Below the pieces are notes generated by a model. It did not search any database. It was given only the letters and a program-made list of their open reading frames with translations, and was not told where the DNA came from. Positions 1-7,720 of a stretch of DNA of 64,000 nt are shown here, piece after piece. Both the position numbers and the translations under genes were made by a program. This DNA is from CAZWSX01 sp964636985 (GTDB lineage Bacteria; Planctomycetota; Planctomycetia; Pirellulales; Pirellulaceae): positions 1-64,000 of the forward strand of contig CAZWSX010000008.1 of NCBI GenBank assembly GCA_964636985.1, given 5' to 3'. Numbering within the stretch: position 1 is the stretch's first letter; every line of letters starts with the position of its first letter.

Positions 1-706
1 CTCGGGATTCACCGATATCGAAACCAGTCAATGATCGCGGGTAGTCGAAATAGATCGCCCCTTTGCGAGCGCGAGTAATGCAGCGACGTGCGAGCATCCG
101 CAACACAAACGGTTCGACATCGACATTGGGCAAGTCAACGCACACGTCGAGCCGTCCCACAACTTCACGCTTTAACTGGAATCCAAACGACGCTAGCAGT
201 CGCAATGCTCCTGCCCGGATCAGGTCGAGTCCACGCGTCATCAGAGCAAGCGAACCAAACTGAACAAAGACGGATGGTCGCGACTCGACCTCGGCCGGGC
301 TATCGACGACGTAGATCCGACAGCCTTCCCACTGAAAGACGTAGCGGCAGAAGATCCCCTTCTTTGCTCCCGCTGCTTGCATGACGATCTTGTCACCGTC
401 AGCCAGCTCGCATGCTCCTTTGTCGCGGACGCCTTGCTCTGCGTCGGTGCGAAGGCGCTCGAACAGCTCGCGCGTTTTCGCCCAGCGATGATCGTTCCAA
501 GGTCCGTACAAGGAGTCATAGAGCGTATCAATTCCGCCGGTTTCCAGTATCCCCTGACTACTTGTGGCCCCCGTGTTACAGGGATCGGGGGCCACTGCGG
601 AAGCATTCGAAGCGTCGGCGACGGCTTCGCCGTCCGCCGACGCTTTCAAACGCTCACGCCATGCGGCCACCTTCGTGAACCCCTCGGGCAATTCTTGATC
701 TGACAT
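1..706 (-). CDS. Replication-initiation-factor-like protein of an integrated element (partial, C-terminus outside window)
   Basis: The frame is open from an ATG at 706 to base 1 (235 codons, no stop), so the C-terminus lies outside the window. A strong Shine-Dalgarno (AAGGAGG, minus strand) sits about 8 bases before the ATG. Residues 115-235 resemble Rep_trans-type replication initiation factors: an aromatic block (FCRYVFQWEGCRIYVV), then an SVFVQFGSLAL stretch, then the GRLDVCVDLP strand motif near 184-193. Such proteins start rolling-circle-type replication of phages, plasmids and integrative elements. The active-site part is not visible, so family assignment rests on the N-terminal half. 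The neighbouring small ORF and tRNA 3' fragment support an integrative-element context. The segment coding for about residues 22-32 is a near-palindrome. Confidence 0.6.
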   Translation of the reverse strand, partial: MSDQELPEGFTKVAAWRERLKASADGEAVADASNASAVAPDPCNTGATSSQGILETGGIDTLYDSLYGPWNDHRWAKTRELFERLRTDAEQGVRDKGACELADGDKIVMQAAGAKKGIFCRYVFQWEGCRIYVVDSPAEVESRPSVFVQFGSLALMTRGLDLIRAGALRLLASFGFQLKREVVGRLDVCVDLPNVDVEPFVLRMLARRCITRARKGAIYFDYPRSLTGFDIGESR

Positions 707-764
707 CGTTCAACCTCCTTGTCGACACTTGTCCGCAGTCCGTTGCGGCAAACAATGACACCAC

Positions 765-1040
765 TTACGCCGATGCTGATTCCGCGACTTTGGCCGCAGA
801 TTTCGGCGGGCCGGTTTCGCCACGAATGATGGTTAAGAGAACGCCGCGAATGGTTGGCGAGAGATTCGGCCAGGCCGAAATGATGGCGGCGAGTTGCTCA
901 TCCAGCGGTGAAGGTGGATTTGCAGCGGATCCTGCAACGCTCGATTTCTCAGATTGCCGAAAGTTGTTGTCGGCTATGGCATTTGCGTCGCCGGGTTCGA
1001 GTCCCCGTGGGGTCATTTTTAAAAACTTGATCGACGACAT
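765..1040 (-). CDS. Small element-associated protein, starting across the tRNA 3' fragment
   Basis: A 91-residue frame lies 58 bases upstream of the replication gene on the same strand. Its first codons read antisense through the tRNA fragment, giving MTPRGLEPGDA, the usual antisense translation of a tRNA T-arm and acceptor end. The C-terminal part (LDEQLAAIISAWPNLSPTIR) looks like a short helical domain that I associate with planctomycete integrated elements; that association is from memory. The true start may lie inside or after the tRNA-derived part. Function unknown; a small regulator or accessory of the element is possible. Confidence 0.5.
   Translation of the reverse strand: MSSIKFLKMTPRGLEPGDANAIADNNFRQSEKSSVAGSAANPPSPLDEQLAAIISAWPNLSPTIRGVLLTIIRGETGPPKSAAKVAESASA
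986..1016 (+). other. tRNA 3'-end fragment, probable attachment site
   Basis: The bases contain a T-arm with the loop TTCGAGT, a nearly paired T-stem (CCGGG against CCCCG, one mismatch) and the acceptor end TGGGGTC plus discriminator A. No matching 5' acceptor arm (GACCCCA) or anticodon arm was seen upstream, so this is a fragment and not a complete tRNA. This is the usual product of site-specific integration into a tRNA gene: the intact tRNA would sit at the other end of the element, to the left of the window. Confidence 0.6.
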
Positions 1041-1043
1041 AAG

Positions 1044-1063
1044 AGCCGGGTTTCCCGGCTTTT
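1044..1063 (+). terminator. Rho-independent terminator after the tRNA fragment
   Basis: A perfect 7-bp stem AGCCGGG/CCCGGCT with loop TTT is followed by a T run on the plus strand. It lies about 28 bases after the tRNA fragment, so it may be the original terminator of the tRNA gene, left on the chromosomal side of the integration site. Confidence 0.7.
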
Positions 1064-1367
1064 ACTGTTTCTTGTGTGTGGGGGCGTCTGTACCTCGGTG
1101 TATGCGGGAAGACCCCGAAGTAGGTAAGCCGATTACCGCAGACACTTCTGTCTGTTCCGTGGTGACGTTCAAGGCAGCTCGATCATCCGCGTCTGCCAGG
1201 CAACGCAACCTCGACGTCTTCAATTCCGTGACTTTGCTTGCGTGTAAGTTTTGCCACAACTTGGGCCATATCCCCAAAGGTCAGCGACACGATCGGCCAA
1301 GCGTGGCGTGACGCGGTTTCAATGGCGGCTGGTGAAAGGTGAAAACGTTCAATGACGATCGCATTCA
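1064..1367. other. Intergenic stretch with no convincing gene
   Basis: Two overlapping short minus-strand frames (1062-1277 and 1183-1368) are open here, but neither has a recognisable domain or a good ribosome-binding site. They may be remnants of one frameshifted gene. A 13-base direct repeat (TTCAATGACGATC) with a 16-base period sits at 1349-1377, just at the next gene's start. Confidence 0.3.
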
Positions 1368-1685
1368 ATGACGATCCGTGGTGGGGCGAGAATTCGGGTT
1401 TACTTGTTGCATGAGGCGGCGCGAACGGTGGATGTCCCTTTGAAAAGTCAGGCTGGTAAACCGAAGCTGCGCAAACTTGTCGGGTTAGTCGTCTTGACGA
1501 CAGGCCTTATCGTTCAGTTCAACACGAGCACGATCCTTACGGAGTTAATTCCGTCCACCCGGCCGGAGCTTAAAAAACTGTACTGGGCGTGCCTCACATC
1601 TGAGATTGTGGCTGTGGGAGGCCTGTGGTTCATCTATTTGAAATCTCGAGAGCGGAAGAAGACCCATGACCCGCCGCCCCAGTAG
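1368..1685 (+). CDS. Small two-helix membrane protein, unknown function
   Basis: A 105-residue frame has a basic N-terminus, a hydrophobic helix near 36-58 (LRKLVGLVVLTTGLIVQF), a second near 77-92 (SEIVAVGGLWFIYL) and a charged tail ending KKTHDPPPQ. No known domain is seen. The start is uncertain because the ATG lies in a short tandem repeat, and a later start before the first helix is possible. It is the first of a group of small membrane-protein genes on this strand. Confidence 0.45.
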   Translation: MTIRGGARIRVYLLHEAARTVDVPLKSQAGKPKLRKLVGLVVLTTGLIVQFNTSTILTELIPSTRPELKKLYWACLTSEIVAVGGLWFIYLKSRERKKTHDPPPQ

Positions 1686-1877
1686 TTAGCGGCACGAGTG
1701 GGCATCTGTCGCAGTGTGCCAATTTCGCTACCGCTGATGAATGCATTGAATTGCAATTCGCGCGTCCAATTCGAACCGTTCCGCTCCTCTCAAGCAGGGA
1801 GATTGAAGAGCGTCTTTCGTGCCTCGACAATGATCTGTCAGGCCGCAACCTGGCTTTCTCTCAATGGAGGAATCCGC

Positions 1878-2033
1878 GTGCAGGACAGGCTTAGGAGGTT
1901 TGTCTTTGGGATACCCCGCTTCTCTCTTAGGGCATTGCTGATTGCTGCGGCAGCGATTCCAGTCGTGTTCTACTTGATGACGCTGGTTGCTCCGTGGATC
2001 GGCCGATTGTTACTGGGTATTTGGGGCCTATGA
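1878..2033 (+). CDS. Short FSLRALL-type membrane protein
   Basis: This 51-residue protein begins at a GTG preceded by GGAGG (1866-1870, 7 bases away), which decides the start. After a basic segment comes the motif FSLRALLIA and one or two hydrophobic helices. FSLRALL-type segments are common in very small planctomycete membrane proteins of unknown role. Its TGA overlaps the ATG of the next gene (ATGA at 2030-2033), which implies translational coupling. Confidence 0.55.
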   Translation: MQDRLRRFVFGIPRFSLRALLIAAAAIPVVFYLMTLVAPWIGRLLLGIWGL

Positions 2034-2356
2034 AAAACTACCTCCCCCAATTAACACTCTGCCGCGCGCTGTTCGCCATCGCTCTCTTCTCGTTGTTCCT
2101 GGGGTGGCTGAGGCCGGATCGGGCGAAGACCTACCGGACCAAGGTGTGGTGCGCACTCACGGAGCAAGGACGAAAGAAACTGGGGGTGGGACGCGGGACC
2201 ATGCAGTCCGATGCCAGGGTAACCCAGGGAATAGAGTTCTCGCCGATTTGGCCGAACCGGCATATCGCCTTCGAGCGAGCGCGGGTGGCGTCGACGGAAG
2301 AGGTTACGTATCACTTGGAATTTCGAGATCCGTCGATCGCACCACTGCAACCATGA
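2030..2356 (+). CDS. Small membrane-anchored protein coupled to the preceding ORF
   Basis: The ATG at 2030 overlaps the TGA of the upstream gene. The 108-residue product has one N-terminal hydrophobic helix (residues 8-22, LCRALFAIALFSLFLGW), followed by a soluble region of about 85 residues with no recognised motif. The N-terminal helix resembles that of the upstream partner, so the pair may have arisen by duplication or may act together at the membrane. Function unknown. Confidence 0.5.
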   Translation: MKNYLPQLTLCRALFAIALFSLFLGWLRPDRAKTYRTKVWCALTEQGRKKLGVGRGTMQSDARVTQGIEFSPIWPNRHIAFERARVASTEEVTYHLEFRDPSIAPLQP

Positions 2357-2617
2357 AGCCGGCGTCTCAACCAAGTCGAAGATCTCGTGATCGACAACTT
2401 AGCCTCGCTCGCGTTGCTCCTCAAACGATGGATTACGGGGAGTGAAGGGTTCGCGACGTTTTGCTAGCAACAGTGACGAGCTACCAGCCAACGGCTCCAC
2501 GTCGTACGTGCGGGATTTACAAGGACGCGGAGGATGTGAATTGAGGTTCTCACCCGCAAATCGCCCTCGTTACAATTCACCTCCAGTCGACAACTACGAC
2601 GTTTGACGAGATGGATC

Positions 2618-3340
2618 ATGTCAACGACACGTACAAGAACACGCACCGATATCAGTCACGAGACACTCCTCACAGACAGAGACCGTCAGCGAATCTTTGA
2701 AGAGGAAATGCTGAAGGTCGAAATCGCGAGAAAAATGAGGCCTTGGTGGTGGTGGGCGAACGAGTCGATTGTTTTGTGGCTGTTGAGCAGCGTCGTCGTG
2801 ACATTTGCCACCTGGTGGTACACCACGTCGAACGAGAAGTTTCAACGGCAGAAGAACGCCGTCTACGAAACGGAGCAACTCCGAAGCGAGCTTCAGCACC
2901 GCATCCGCTGTGTCAACCTGCGCATCTCAGTGCTGGAAGAGGCGCTACAGCACTATCGCGTGGCCGTTCGCGACAAAGGCGAACGCCCTGCCGTGTGTTC
3001 GAATCTCTACAACGCGTCGTATGAAAGTGTGGTTCCTTCGACGTATCTGTTTCCGGCGTTTCGTGAGCACGGCATTACTTCTTTGCTGACGCAACTCGAT
3101 CGCATTCAGGGCGAATCAGCCGACGGGACGGCGACCAACCGCGGCGACCTACGAGAAGCTGCGAAGAAGTGGATTGAGATTACAAACGACATCGAAAGGG
3201 CCTGGGCCGGAGTCGACGAGGATGAACCACCATCCGATGACCAGTACTTTGCCATGACAGACCCCTTGCTCGAGAGACTTCGCGAAACCGTGGAGGTTAC
3301 TCATAAACTCGCCACGGCAACATGGACGCCGGAGTCGTAA
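2618..3340 (+). CDS. Membrane-anchored coiled-coil protein, unknown function
   Basis: A frame of about 240 residues. A Thr/Arg-rich start is followed by a charged segment, a tryptophan-rich stretch (MRPWWWWANE) and one transmembrane helix near residues 48-70 (VLWLLSSVVVTFATWWYTT). A predicted coiled coil with heptad-like Leu/Ile spacing follows (about 75-110), then a mostly helical, acidic C-terminal half. The start at 2618 is the first ATG in frame; a TTG at 2603 would add five residues. No known domain recognised. Confidence 0.65.
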   Translation: MSTTRTRTRTDISHETLLTDRDRQRIFEEEMLKVEIARKMRPWWWWANESIVLWLLSSVVVTFATWWYTTSNEKFQRQKNAVYETEQLRSELQHRIRCVNLRISVLEEALQHYRVAVRDKGERPAVCSNLYNASYESVVPSTYLFPAFREHGITSLLTQLDRIQGESADGTATNRGDLREAAKKWIEITNDIERAWAGVDEDEPPSDDQYFAMTDPLLERLRETVEVTHKLATATWTPES

Positions 3341-3434
3341 AAAAGAATTGGAACAGTCGTCCTGATCGACATCGGTGTCAGGTGAGTTCTGTCGAAAGTG
3401 GATCGGGCATCTAACGTTGTTGTGATCCAGCCAA

Positions 3435-3464
3435 CAAAAAAGCCGCCTCACTTGGAGACGGCTT
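3435..3464 (-). terminator. Rho-independent terminator of the PEP-CTERM remnant
   Basis: On the minus strand the stem AAGCCGTCTC pairs with GAGGCGGCTT (one mismatch, 5-base loop) and is followed by six T residues. It lies 33 bases after the stop codon of the PEP-CTERM remnant, as expected for its original terminator. Confidence 0.65.
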
Positions 3465-3496
3465 CTCTTGAACGATGTCGATCTGTGGCCCAGCGG

Positions 3497-3631
3497 CTAA
3501 GCCATCGCGAGCCGCTTGCGGCGCCAGGCAGCCAGGCCCATTCCGACTCCGCCCAGGCCGAGCAGTACGATGCTGGCGGGTTCGGAGGGGGTGGTCGTCC
3601 CCGAGTTCCCTAGCTGCACATCCCCGTGGGG
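3497..3631 (-). pseudogene. Remnant of a PEP-CTERM exported protein gene (C-terminal anchor only)
   Basis: About 44 codons remain between an in-frame TGA (3632-3634) and the TAG at 3497. The product ends with a complete PEP-CTERM sorting signal: SEPAS, a hydrophobic helix (IVLLGLGGVGMGLAAW), then RRKRLAMA. In this system the signal directs cleavage by an exosortase and sorting to the envelope. No start codon, signal peptide or body of the protein is left, and the bases beyond the TGA are the leader of the next gene, so the 5' part was lost. I see no other PEP-CTERM gene or exosortase in the window. Confidence 0.7.
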
Positions 3632-3726
3632 TCACTTCCTCATTTCGAACAGAAGCAATAAACCCAGGGCTTACTTTTTTTTCGTGCGCTGAGGGCGTTG
3701 AGAGGGTCTGATAAACTCGTGGAGTC

Positions 3727-4167
3727 ATGTCCACCAATCCCTATGGCAGTCCGGCAATCGCTACGGAAGAACCGACTGCACGGTCACAACTTTGGCCGCC
3801 GGCACTCCTTTTGCTGATCTGCTCTCTGTTGGGGATCATCCACATGATGTTTGTGGCGGGATTCTTCCTGCTGGAACATTTGTTAAGTGATACGCCGCCT
3901 TCCTATGAGCTGGCTGTTGTGTCTGTCGCAAAGATCTGCTTTGCGAGCGCGAATATGTTCGTTTGCGCGTTGGTGCTCGCCGGTGCCATTAGCATGGTGC
4001 GACTGGGGCCTCGCTGGGCTGCGCTCGTTGGTGCTTGGGCGGCATCGATTCCCCTGTTTGGCCCTTGCCACTTGATTGCCATCCCGTTCGGGATTTGGGC
4101 TCTCTTAGTCTTGAACAAACCAGAAGTGATCGCAGCGTTTCAAAACGCCGCTGCGAACCCTGACTGA
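3727..4167 (+). CDS. NPYxSP-type multi-pass membrane protein (intact copy)
   Basis: A 146-residue protein begins with MSTNPYGSP, an N-terminal signature common in small planctomycete membrane proteins. Three or four hydrophobic helices follow (about 22-48, 62-88, 93-112, 115-132). It ends LVLNKPEVIAAFQNAAANPD. GTGGAG lies just before the ATG. It is paralogous to the broken gene at 4693-5126 over its whole length, and the similarity continues into both flanks, so the two arose by tandem duplication. Function unknown. Confidence 0.75.
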   Translation: MSTNPYGSPAIATEEPTARSQLWPPALLLLICSLLGIIHMMFVAGFFLLEHLLSDTPPSYELAVVSVAKICFASANMFVCALVLAGAISMVRLGPRWAALVGAWAASIPLFGPCHLIAIPFGIWALLVLNKPEVIAAFQNAAANPD

Positions 4168-4215
4168 GATTCCCAATTCATTTCGGCAGCGATCGAACGG
4201 GTGGAGGTACGACAG

Positions 4216-4575
4216 ATGGGCGCAGCAAATCGTCCCACGAAGATCTTGTTTCGACTCCTCTTTACGTTGTTTCTACTGATTGGGCTCGTTGTCACCTGCC
4301 AGATGCGGCAGGCGAAACGTCTGACGGAACTCGAAACCCAACTAGACGAGCGGTTGGAGAAGCACGCCACATCGACGCTCGTTGCTCGTTCCGAAGTCAA
4401 CGCCCTTATGGAAAGGGCCAAACAAGCGCATGACAATCAAATGGCGAAGGAGGCGGCAGAACTCCAGCAGTCCCTGGACGAATCAATCGCCGAGGAAAGG
4501 GCCGAGATCTTCAAGCTCTGGGACGAAGCCCGTCGTGCCGGGTCGAAAAAGCCTAAGCCGGTGTTTGGGGAATGA
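4216..4575 (+). CDS. Membrane-anchored helical protein between the NPYxSP duplicates
   Basis: The ATG at 4216 is preceded by GGAGG (4202-4206), which favours it over a GTG at 4201. The 119-residue product has one transmembrane helix near residues 8-27 (ILFRLLFTLFLLIGLVVTCQ) and then a long, charged, probably coiled-coil region to residue 105. The tail is Lys/Pro-rich. The layout suggests a cytoplasmic or periplasmic coiled coil tethered to the membrane. It lies inside the duplicated segment but has only one copy. Confidence 0.6.
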   Translation: MGAANRPTKILFRLLFTLFLLIGLVVTCQMRQAKRLTELETQLDERLEKHATSTLVARSEVNALMERAKQAHDNQMAKEAAELQQSLDESIAEERAEIFKLWDEARRAGSKKPKPVFGE

Positions 4576-4692
4576 TTGCCAAGCGATGTGGAAGTCGCTT
4601 TTCGTCAACAAATACAATAAACCAAGAGTTTCTGGCGTTTTCGTGCGTGAAGTGCGTTGAGAGTGTCTGACAAATCCACGAGGACTTGAGAA

Positions 4693-5126
4693 GTGTCCAA
4701 TAACCCGTATAGCAGTCCTTCCGTCGCGCCAGTCGAAACAACAGCACATACCAAGGTTCAGCTTCCGGCGATTTTCTTGCTCACCTCTTCGCTGTGTGGA
4801 ATCGCGTTTGTCACGTTGGGCGCAGGATTTTGGGTGGTGCGGCTCGTAGTGGGAGATTTGACGCCTTCTGAGGTCGAACTTGTGTATCGAGTGATCATGT
4901 TCGCAATTGTGAACCTGCTGGTATGTGGGCTCGTGTCGCTGGCGCAATCAGCATGCTGAGCCTGAAACCGCGTTGGCTTGCTTTGGCCGGCGCGTGGGCC
5001 GCGTTGATTCCGTTGTGCGGTCCTTGTTACATCCTGGCAATACCGTGCGGAATTTGGGCTCTGGTTGTCTTGAGCAAACCCGACGTGATCGCAGCGTTTC
5101 AAAACGCTGCTGTGAAGCGGATGTGA
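4693..5126 (+). pseudogene. Frameshifted second copy of the NPYxSP membrane protein
   Basis: Translation from the GTG at 4693 gives NPYSSP and matches the gene at 3727 until about base 4935, then stops after SLAQSAC. The other frame (from about 4940) continues the match to the end (GAISMLSLKPRWLALAGAWAA ... KPDVIAAFQNAA). Comparison with the intact copy (GTGCTCGCCGGT against GTGTCGCTGGC) places a single-base deletion at about 4935. Either the gene is broken or there is a base-calling error. The upstream 90 bases also match those of the first copy. Confidence 0.7.
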
Positions 5127-5217
5127 GATTCTCAAGTTATTTGGGAAACGATCGAACTAGCGAAGGTGTTACGATTCATCGCTGGGGACATTCCGTGCCA
5201 ACGAAACGTGGACCTGC

Positions 5218-5541
5218 TTATCCGCCGTATATGTCGAACTCCGGTGGGTCGTTTCGGAACTGGAGTTCTTTGGCATCCTGCCAATCGGTGAGCGTATAGC
5301 CGTCCATCGGGACGACGAAAGCAAAATGTCGCGCGGCGACTGCATTTCGCAGCGGCTCGCACCACCGTGAACCTTCCGCCTCGCACTTGTCTGCCAACAT
5401 CGCCCCAACCGCGTACAGCGTATGGCCGGACGACAAAGACACCGATGGTGTCTCGTCCGTCACGTCGACCATAAATTGAATGCCGAACTCCCCCGCGATG
5501 CGGTTGAGTTCGAGGATTGAAAGCCTGGGAGTGGAGTCCAT
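5218..5541 (-). CDS. Hypothetical protein, about 107 residues
   Basis: The product begins MDSTPRLSILELNRIAGEFG and ends ELQFRNDPPEFDIYGG. It appears soluble, has no signal peptide and no domain I recognise. Codon use has the G/C-rich third positions of neighbouring genes, which supports a real gene. A TTG at 5619 would add 26 residues (MRSDFKPRIG...). It converges on the NPYxSP pseudogene and diverges from the coiled-coil gene at 5675. Confidence 0.5.
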   Translation of the reverse strand: MDSTPRLSILELNRIAGEFGIQFMVDVTDETPSVSLSSGHTLYAVGAMLADKCEAEGSRWCEPLRNAVAARHFAFVVPMDGYTLTDWQDAKELQFRNDPPEFDIYGG

Positions 5542-5674
5542 GGTGGCCTCGGGCGGTGCTTGCTCAACCTCCGGCAGCGCGGGCGAGTGACCTATTCGGG
5601 GCTTGAAGTCGCTACGCAACTAGCCGATACAGAAAGTAATATCGTTTGCCTCGCAACTTCGGAAGGGCCACATC

Positions 5675-5989
5675 ATGGGATGGTTTGGAAAAACGGAATA
5701 CGAGAAACAGTGGGAGGAGTCGGCGAGGCAGCAAGCTGAGGCGGCCAGACAGCAGGCTGGGTCCGCTCGACAACAGGAGCGAGCGCGAGAGTTCGAAAAC
5801 AAGAGCGATCGACTGTTCGCAATCTCCAAGGCAAATCACGAACGCTCGACGCTTCAAATCGAAGAGACAGCCAAGTTAATAGAAATGCAACGGCAAAACG
5901 CGGAACGGACCTCGAGGCTTCTCGATACGTGCGAGGCCTTAGGCCGGCGACTTGATACCTTTCTGACTAAATGGGAACAGCGGGGGTAA
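5675..5989 (+). CDS. Small coiled-coil protein
   Basis: A 104-residue, highly charged protein (MGWFGKTEYEKQWEESARQQ...) has three imperfect copies of a short A-RQQ unit near residues 17-36 and continuous heptad-like helix to the end. No membrane segment. It could be a structural or scaffolding protein; no function can be assigned. Confidence 0.5.
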   Translation: MGWFGKTEYEKQWEESARQQAEAARQQAGSARQQERAREFENKSDRLFAISKANHERSTLQIEETAKLIEMQRQNAERTSRLLDTCEALGRRLDTFLTKWEQRG

Positions 5990-6085
5990 GGCGGCAAGAA
6001 CGATTTCCTGCCGCCCATAAATGCCGCGTTGTTGACAGATGCTGAGTTCCGCTCCCTGAGGACGCCCGCGTTACGCCTTCCGCGA

Positions 6086-7720
6086 TTAGTTATGCGCGAT
6101 GATCAGCACCCAGTCGCGTAAGTCAGGCGGGGTTGGGAGCACCCACCCCGTGGCCGTACGTTGAAAGGGCTTCGCGCTGCCACGGCCGCCAGTCCGTGGG
6201 TCAAACCAAGTCGCGGTGCCGGGGCCGCGAATCCATTTATCGGGGACTGCGGTAATCTTCACGGCCTTGGCACCAGCAAAGAAATAAACCAACGACGTCT
6301 CGCCATCGTCGCCTGCTACCAGCGGAGTCGGCGTGATTCCGCCTGTGTATCGCCACGAACGCCATGATGACCAATTGAGCGACTTCAGGAGCTTGCTGGC
6401 TTTGCCAATATCGTCGCCGCCGGGCAGCGCGAGCCCCTGGTCCCAGGTGAGAACGGGCCCCCATAGTTGAGTCGACAACGGGCGATCGAGCGAAGTGATG
6501 TTTGCATAAAGCCCTTGCGCCCCGTAAGTGAAACCGGCCGACTCAGCGAGTATCGAGACGTAGTAGCTGCGGCGAACCACCGTATCGTCGATGGTCATGT
6601 TGGTTCTCGCGAAACCTTCGTAATTGTGCTCTGACTCGACGATCGGTTTCCACGGCGTATCGTCGCGCAATTTCCAATATCGCTGCGGAAACGTGGGAAC
6701 GAAGTGGCCACTTTGAATCAGCGCGAATTTGTGCCAGGATTCGCCCCACATCAAATGCAGGTCAGCGCTGTTCGACGCGGGGTGGACCGACATCGCGCGG
6801 GCGTAGGGATCCAATTGATAAAGGTAGCGTGCGGTATTGCGCAGTTTCACGATCCGCTCGTCCTTCATTCCCTTGGCGATATCGAACTCTTGCAGAAACA
6901 GATACGTGACGCCGTACACGCCGAACCTCGCCAGGTGGGTCCGGAACCAGCGTTGGAAAATCACGGTGGGATAGGGGTCCCACTGTTCGTGCGCTCCCAG
7001 CCCGACTACTCCCAGAAGCCCCTTCTGAAACATCAATTGGTAATAGGGGTCGCAAGACTTCCAGTAAGCCAAAGACTTATCAAGCGGGTGTGAGACGGAG
7101 TTGAATCCATCGCACCCATAGGGGACCATCGGCCGTGAGCCGTGAGCCTGATAAACGGTAAATCCTTGCCCGACGCGTTGATCGGCCATCTTGCTGGCCA
7201 TGTCGAGCGTTAGCTCCTTCTCGGGGAAATTCCACCACGTATCGCCCACCCAAGGGAACGGCGTTCCATCGCTGTAAGTGAGCACAGGGCGAGTCACATC
7301 GGCCGCAACAATCCCTCCGTGCGCGGAAAGCGCGGTTGTGGTTGCTGGGTTAAACGCGGTGAAGGTACCTGTATTCCCATGCAGGCCCGCGACAGGCAAT
7401 GGTCCGCAAATGGTGCGGTACTTCCACAGGCCGGGCCGCGTTGGGACAAAACGCACTTTCCAGACTCGGTCGCCGTCCCAAAAGCCGGGCATCAACATCG
7501 AGCGCTGGTCGGGCCCGACGAACTCGACGCGGAAATCGACTTCATCGAAATCGAAAGGATTGACCACGTCCTGCCCCGCCACGAACGTCAGTTCGATGGG
7601 CTGCCATTGACGAGGTTGTGCGAACAAGGGCTCAGCAAAGAGCGCGATCGCAGCGAAGAATACAAAACATCCAGCCCGGCACAAACTAGAAAATACCCAA
7701 GAAAGGATTCTGAAACACAT
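6086..7720 (-). CDS. Exported glycoside-hydrolase-like protein (DUF5060/DUF4038 type)
   Basis: A 544-residue protein has an N-terminal signal peptide (hydrophobic about 15-33, cleavage near FAQ-P). A beta-sandwich of the DUF5060 type follows (about 37-125, WDGDRVWKVRFVPTRPGLWKYR), then a TIM-barrel region of the DUF4038 type (about 145-450). Visible barrel landmarks are GDTWWNFPEK, GLGAHEQWDPYP, LFLQEFDIAKG and PIVESEHNYEG. The last ~90 residues match the small C-terminal beta domain often attached to this family (ATWFDPRTGG). Family members cleave plant or algal glycosides, but the substrate cannot be read from the sequence. It acts outside the cytoplasm. Confidence 0.8.
   Translation of the reverse strand: MCFRILSWVFSSLCRAGCFVFFAAIALFAEPLFAQPRQWQPIELTFVAGQDVVNPFDFDEVDFRVEFVGPDQRSMLMPGFWDGDRVWKVRFVPTRPGLWKYRTICGPLPVAGLHGNTGTFTAFNPATTTALSAHGGIVAADVTRPVLTYSDGTPFPWVGDTWWNFPEKELTLDMASKMADQRVGQGFTVYQAHGSRPMVPYGCDGFNSVSHPLDKSLAYWKSCDPYYQLMFQKGLLGVVGLGAHEQWDPYPTVIFQRWFRTHLARFGVYGVTYLFLQEFDIAKGMKDERIVKLRNTARYLYQLDPYARAMSVHPASNSADLHLMWGESWHKFALIQSGHFVPTFPQRYWKLRDDTPWKPIVESEHNYEGFARTNMTIDDTVVRRSYYVSILAESAGFTYGAQGLYANITSLDRPLSTQLWGPVLTWDQGLALPGGDDIGKASKLLKSLNWSSWRSWRYTGGITPTPLVAGDDGETSLVYFFAGAKAVKITAVPDKWIRGPGTATWFDPRTGGRGSAKPFQRTATGWVLPTPPDLRDWVLIIAHN

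Noticed and set aside
1002..3634. A 14-base direct repeat TCCCCGTGGGGTCA at 1002-1015 and 3621-3634, which would define a 2.6-kb element
   Set aside because: In 64 kb several exact 14-base repeats are expected by chance, the second copy lacks the tRNA T-arm, and no integrase lies between the copies.
4923..5126. A separate small gene starting at the ATG at 4923
   Set aside because: Its translation continues the alignment of the NPYxSP paralogue exactly where the first frame breaks, so it is the second part of a frameshifted gene.
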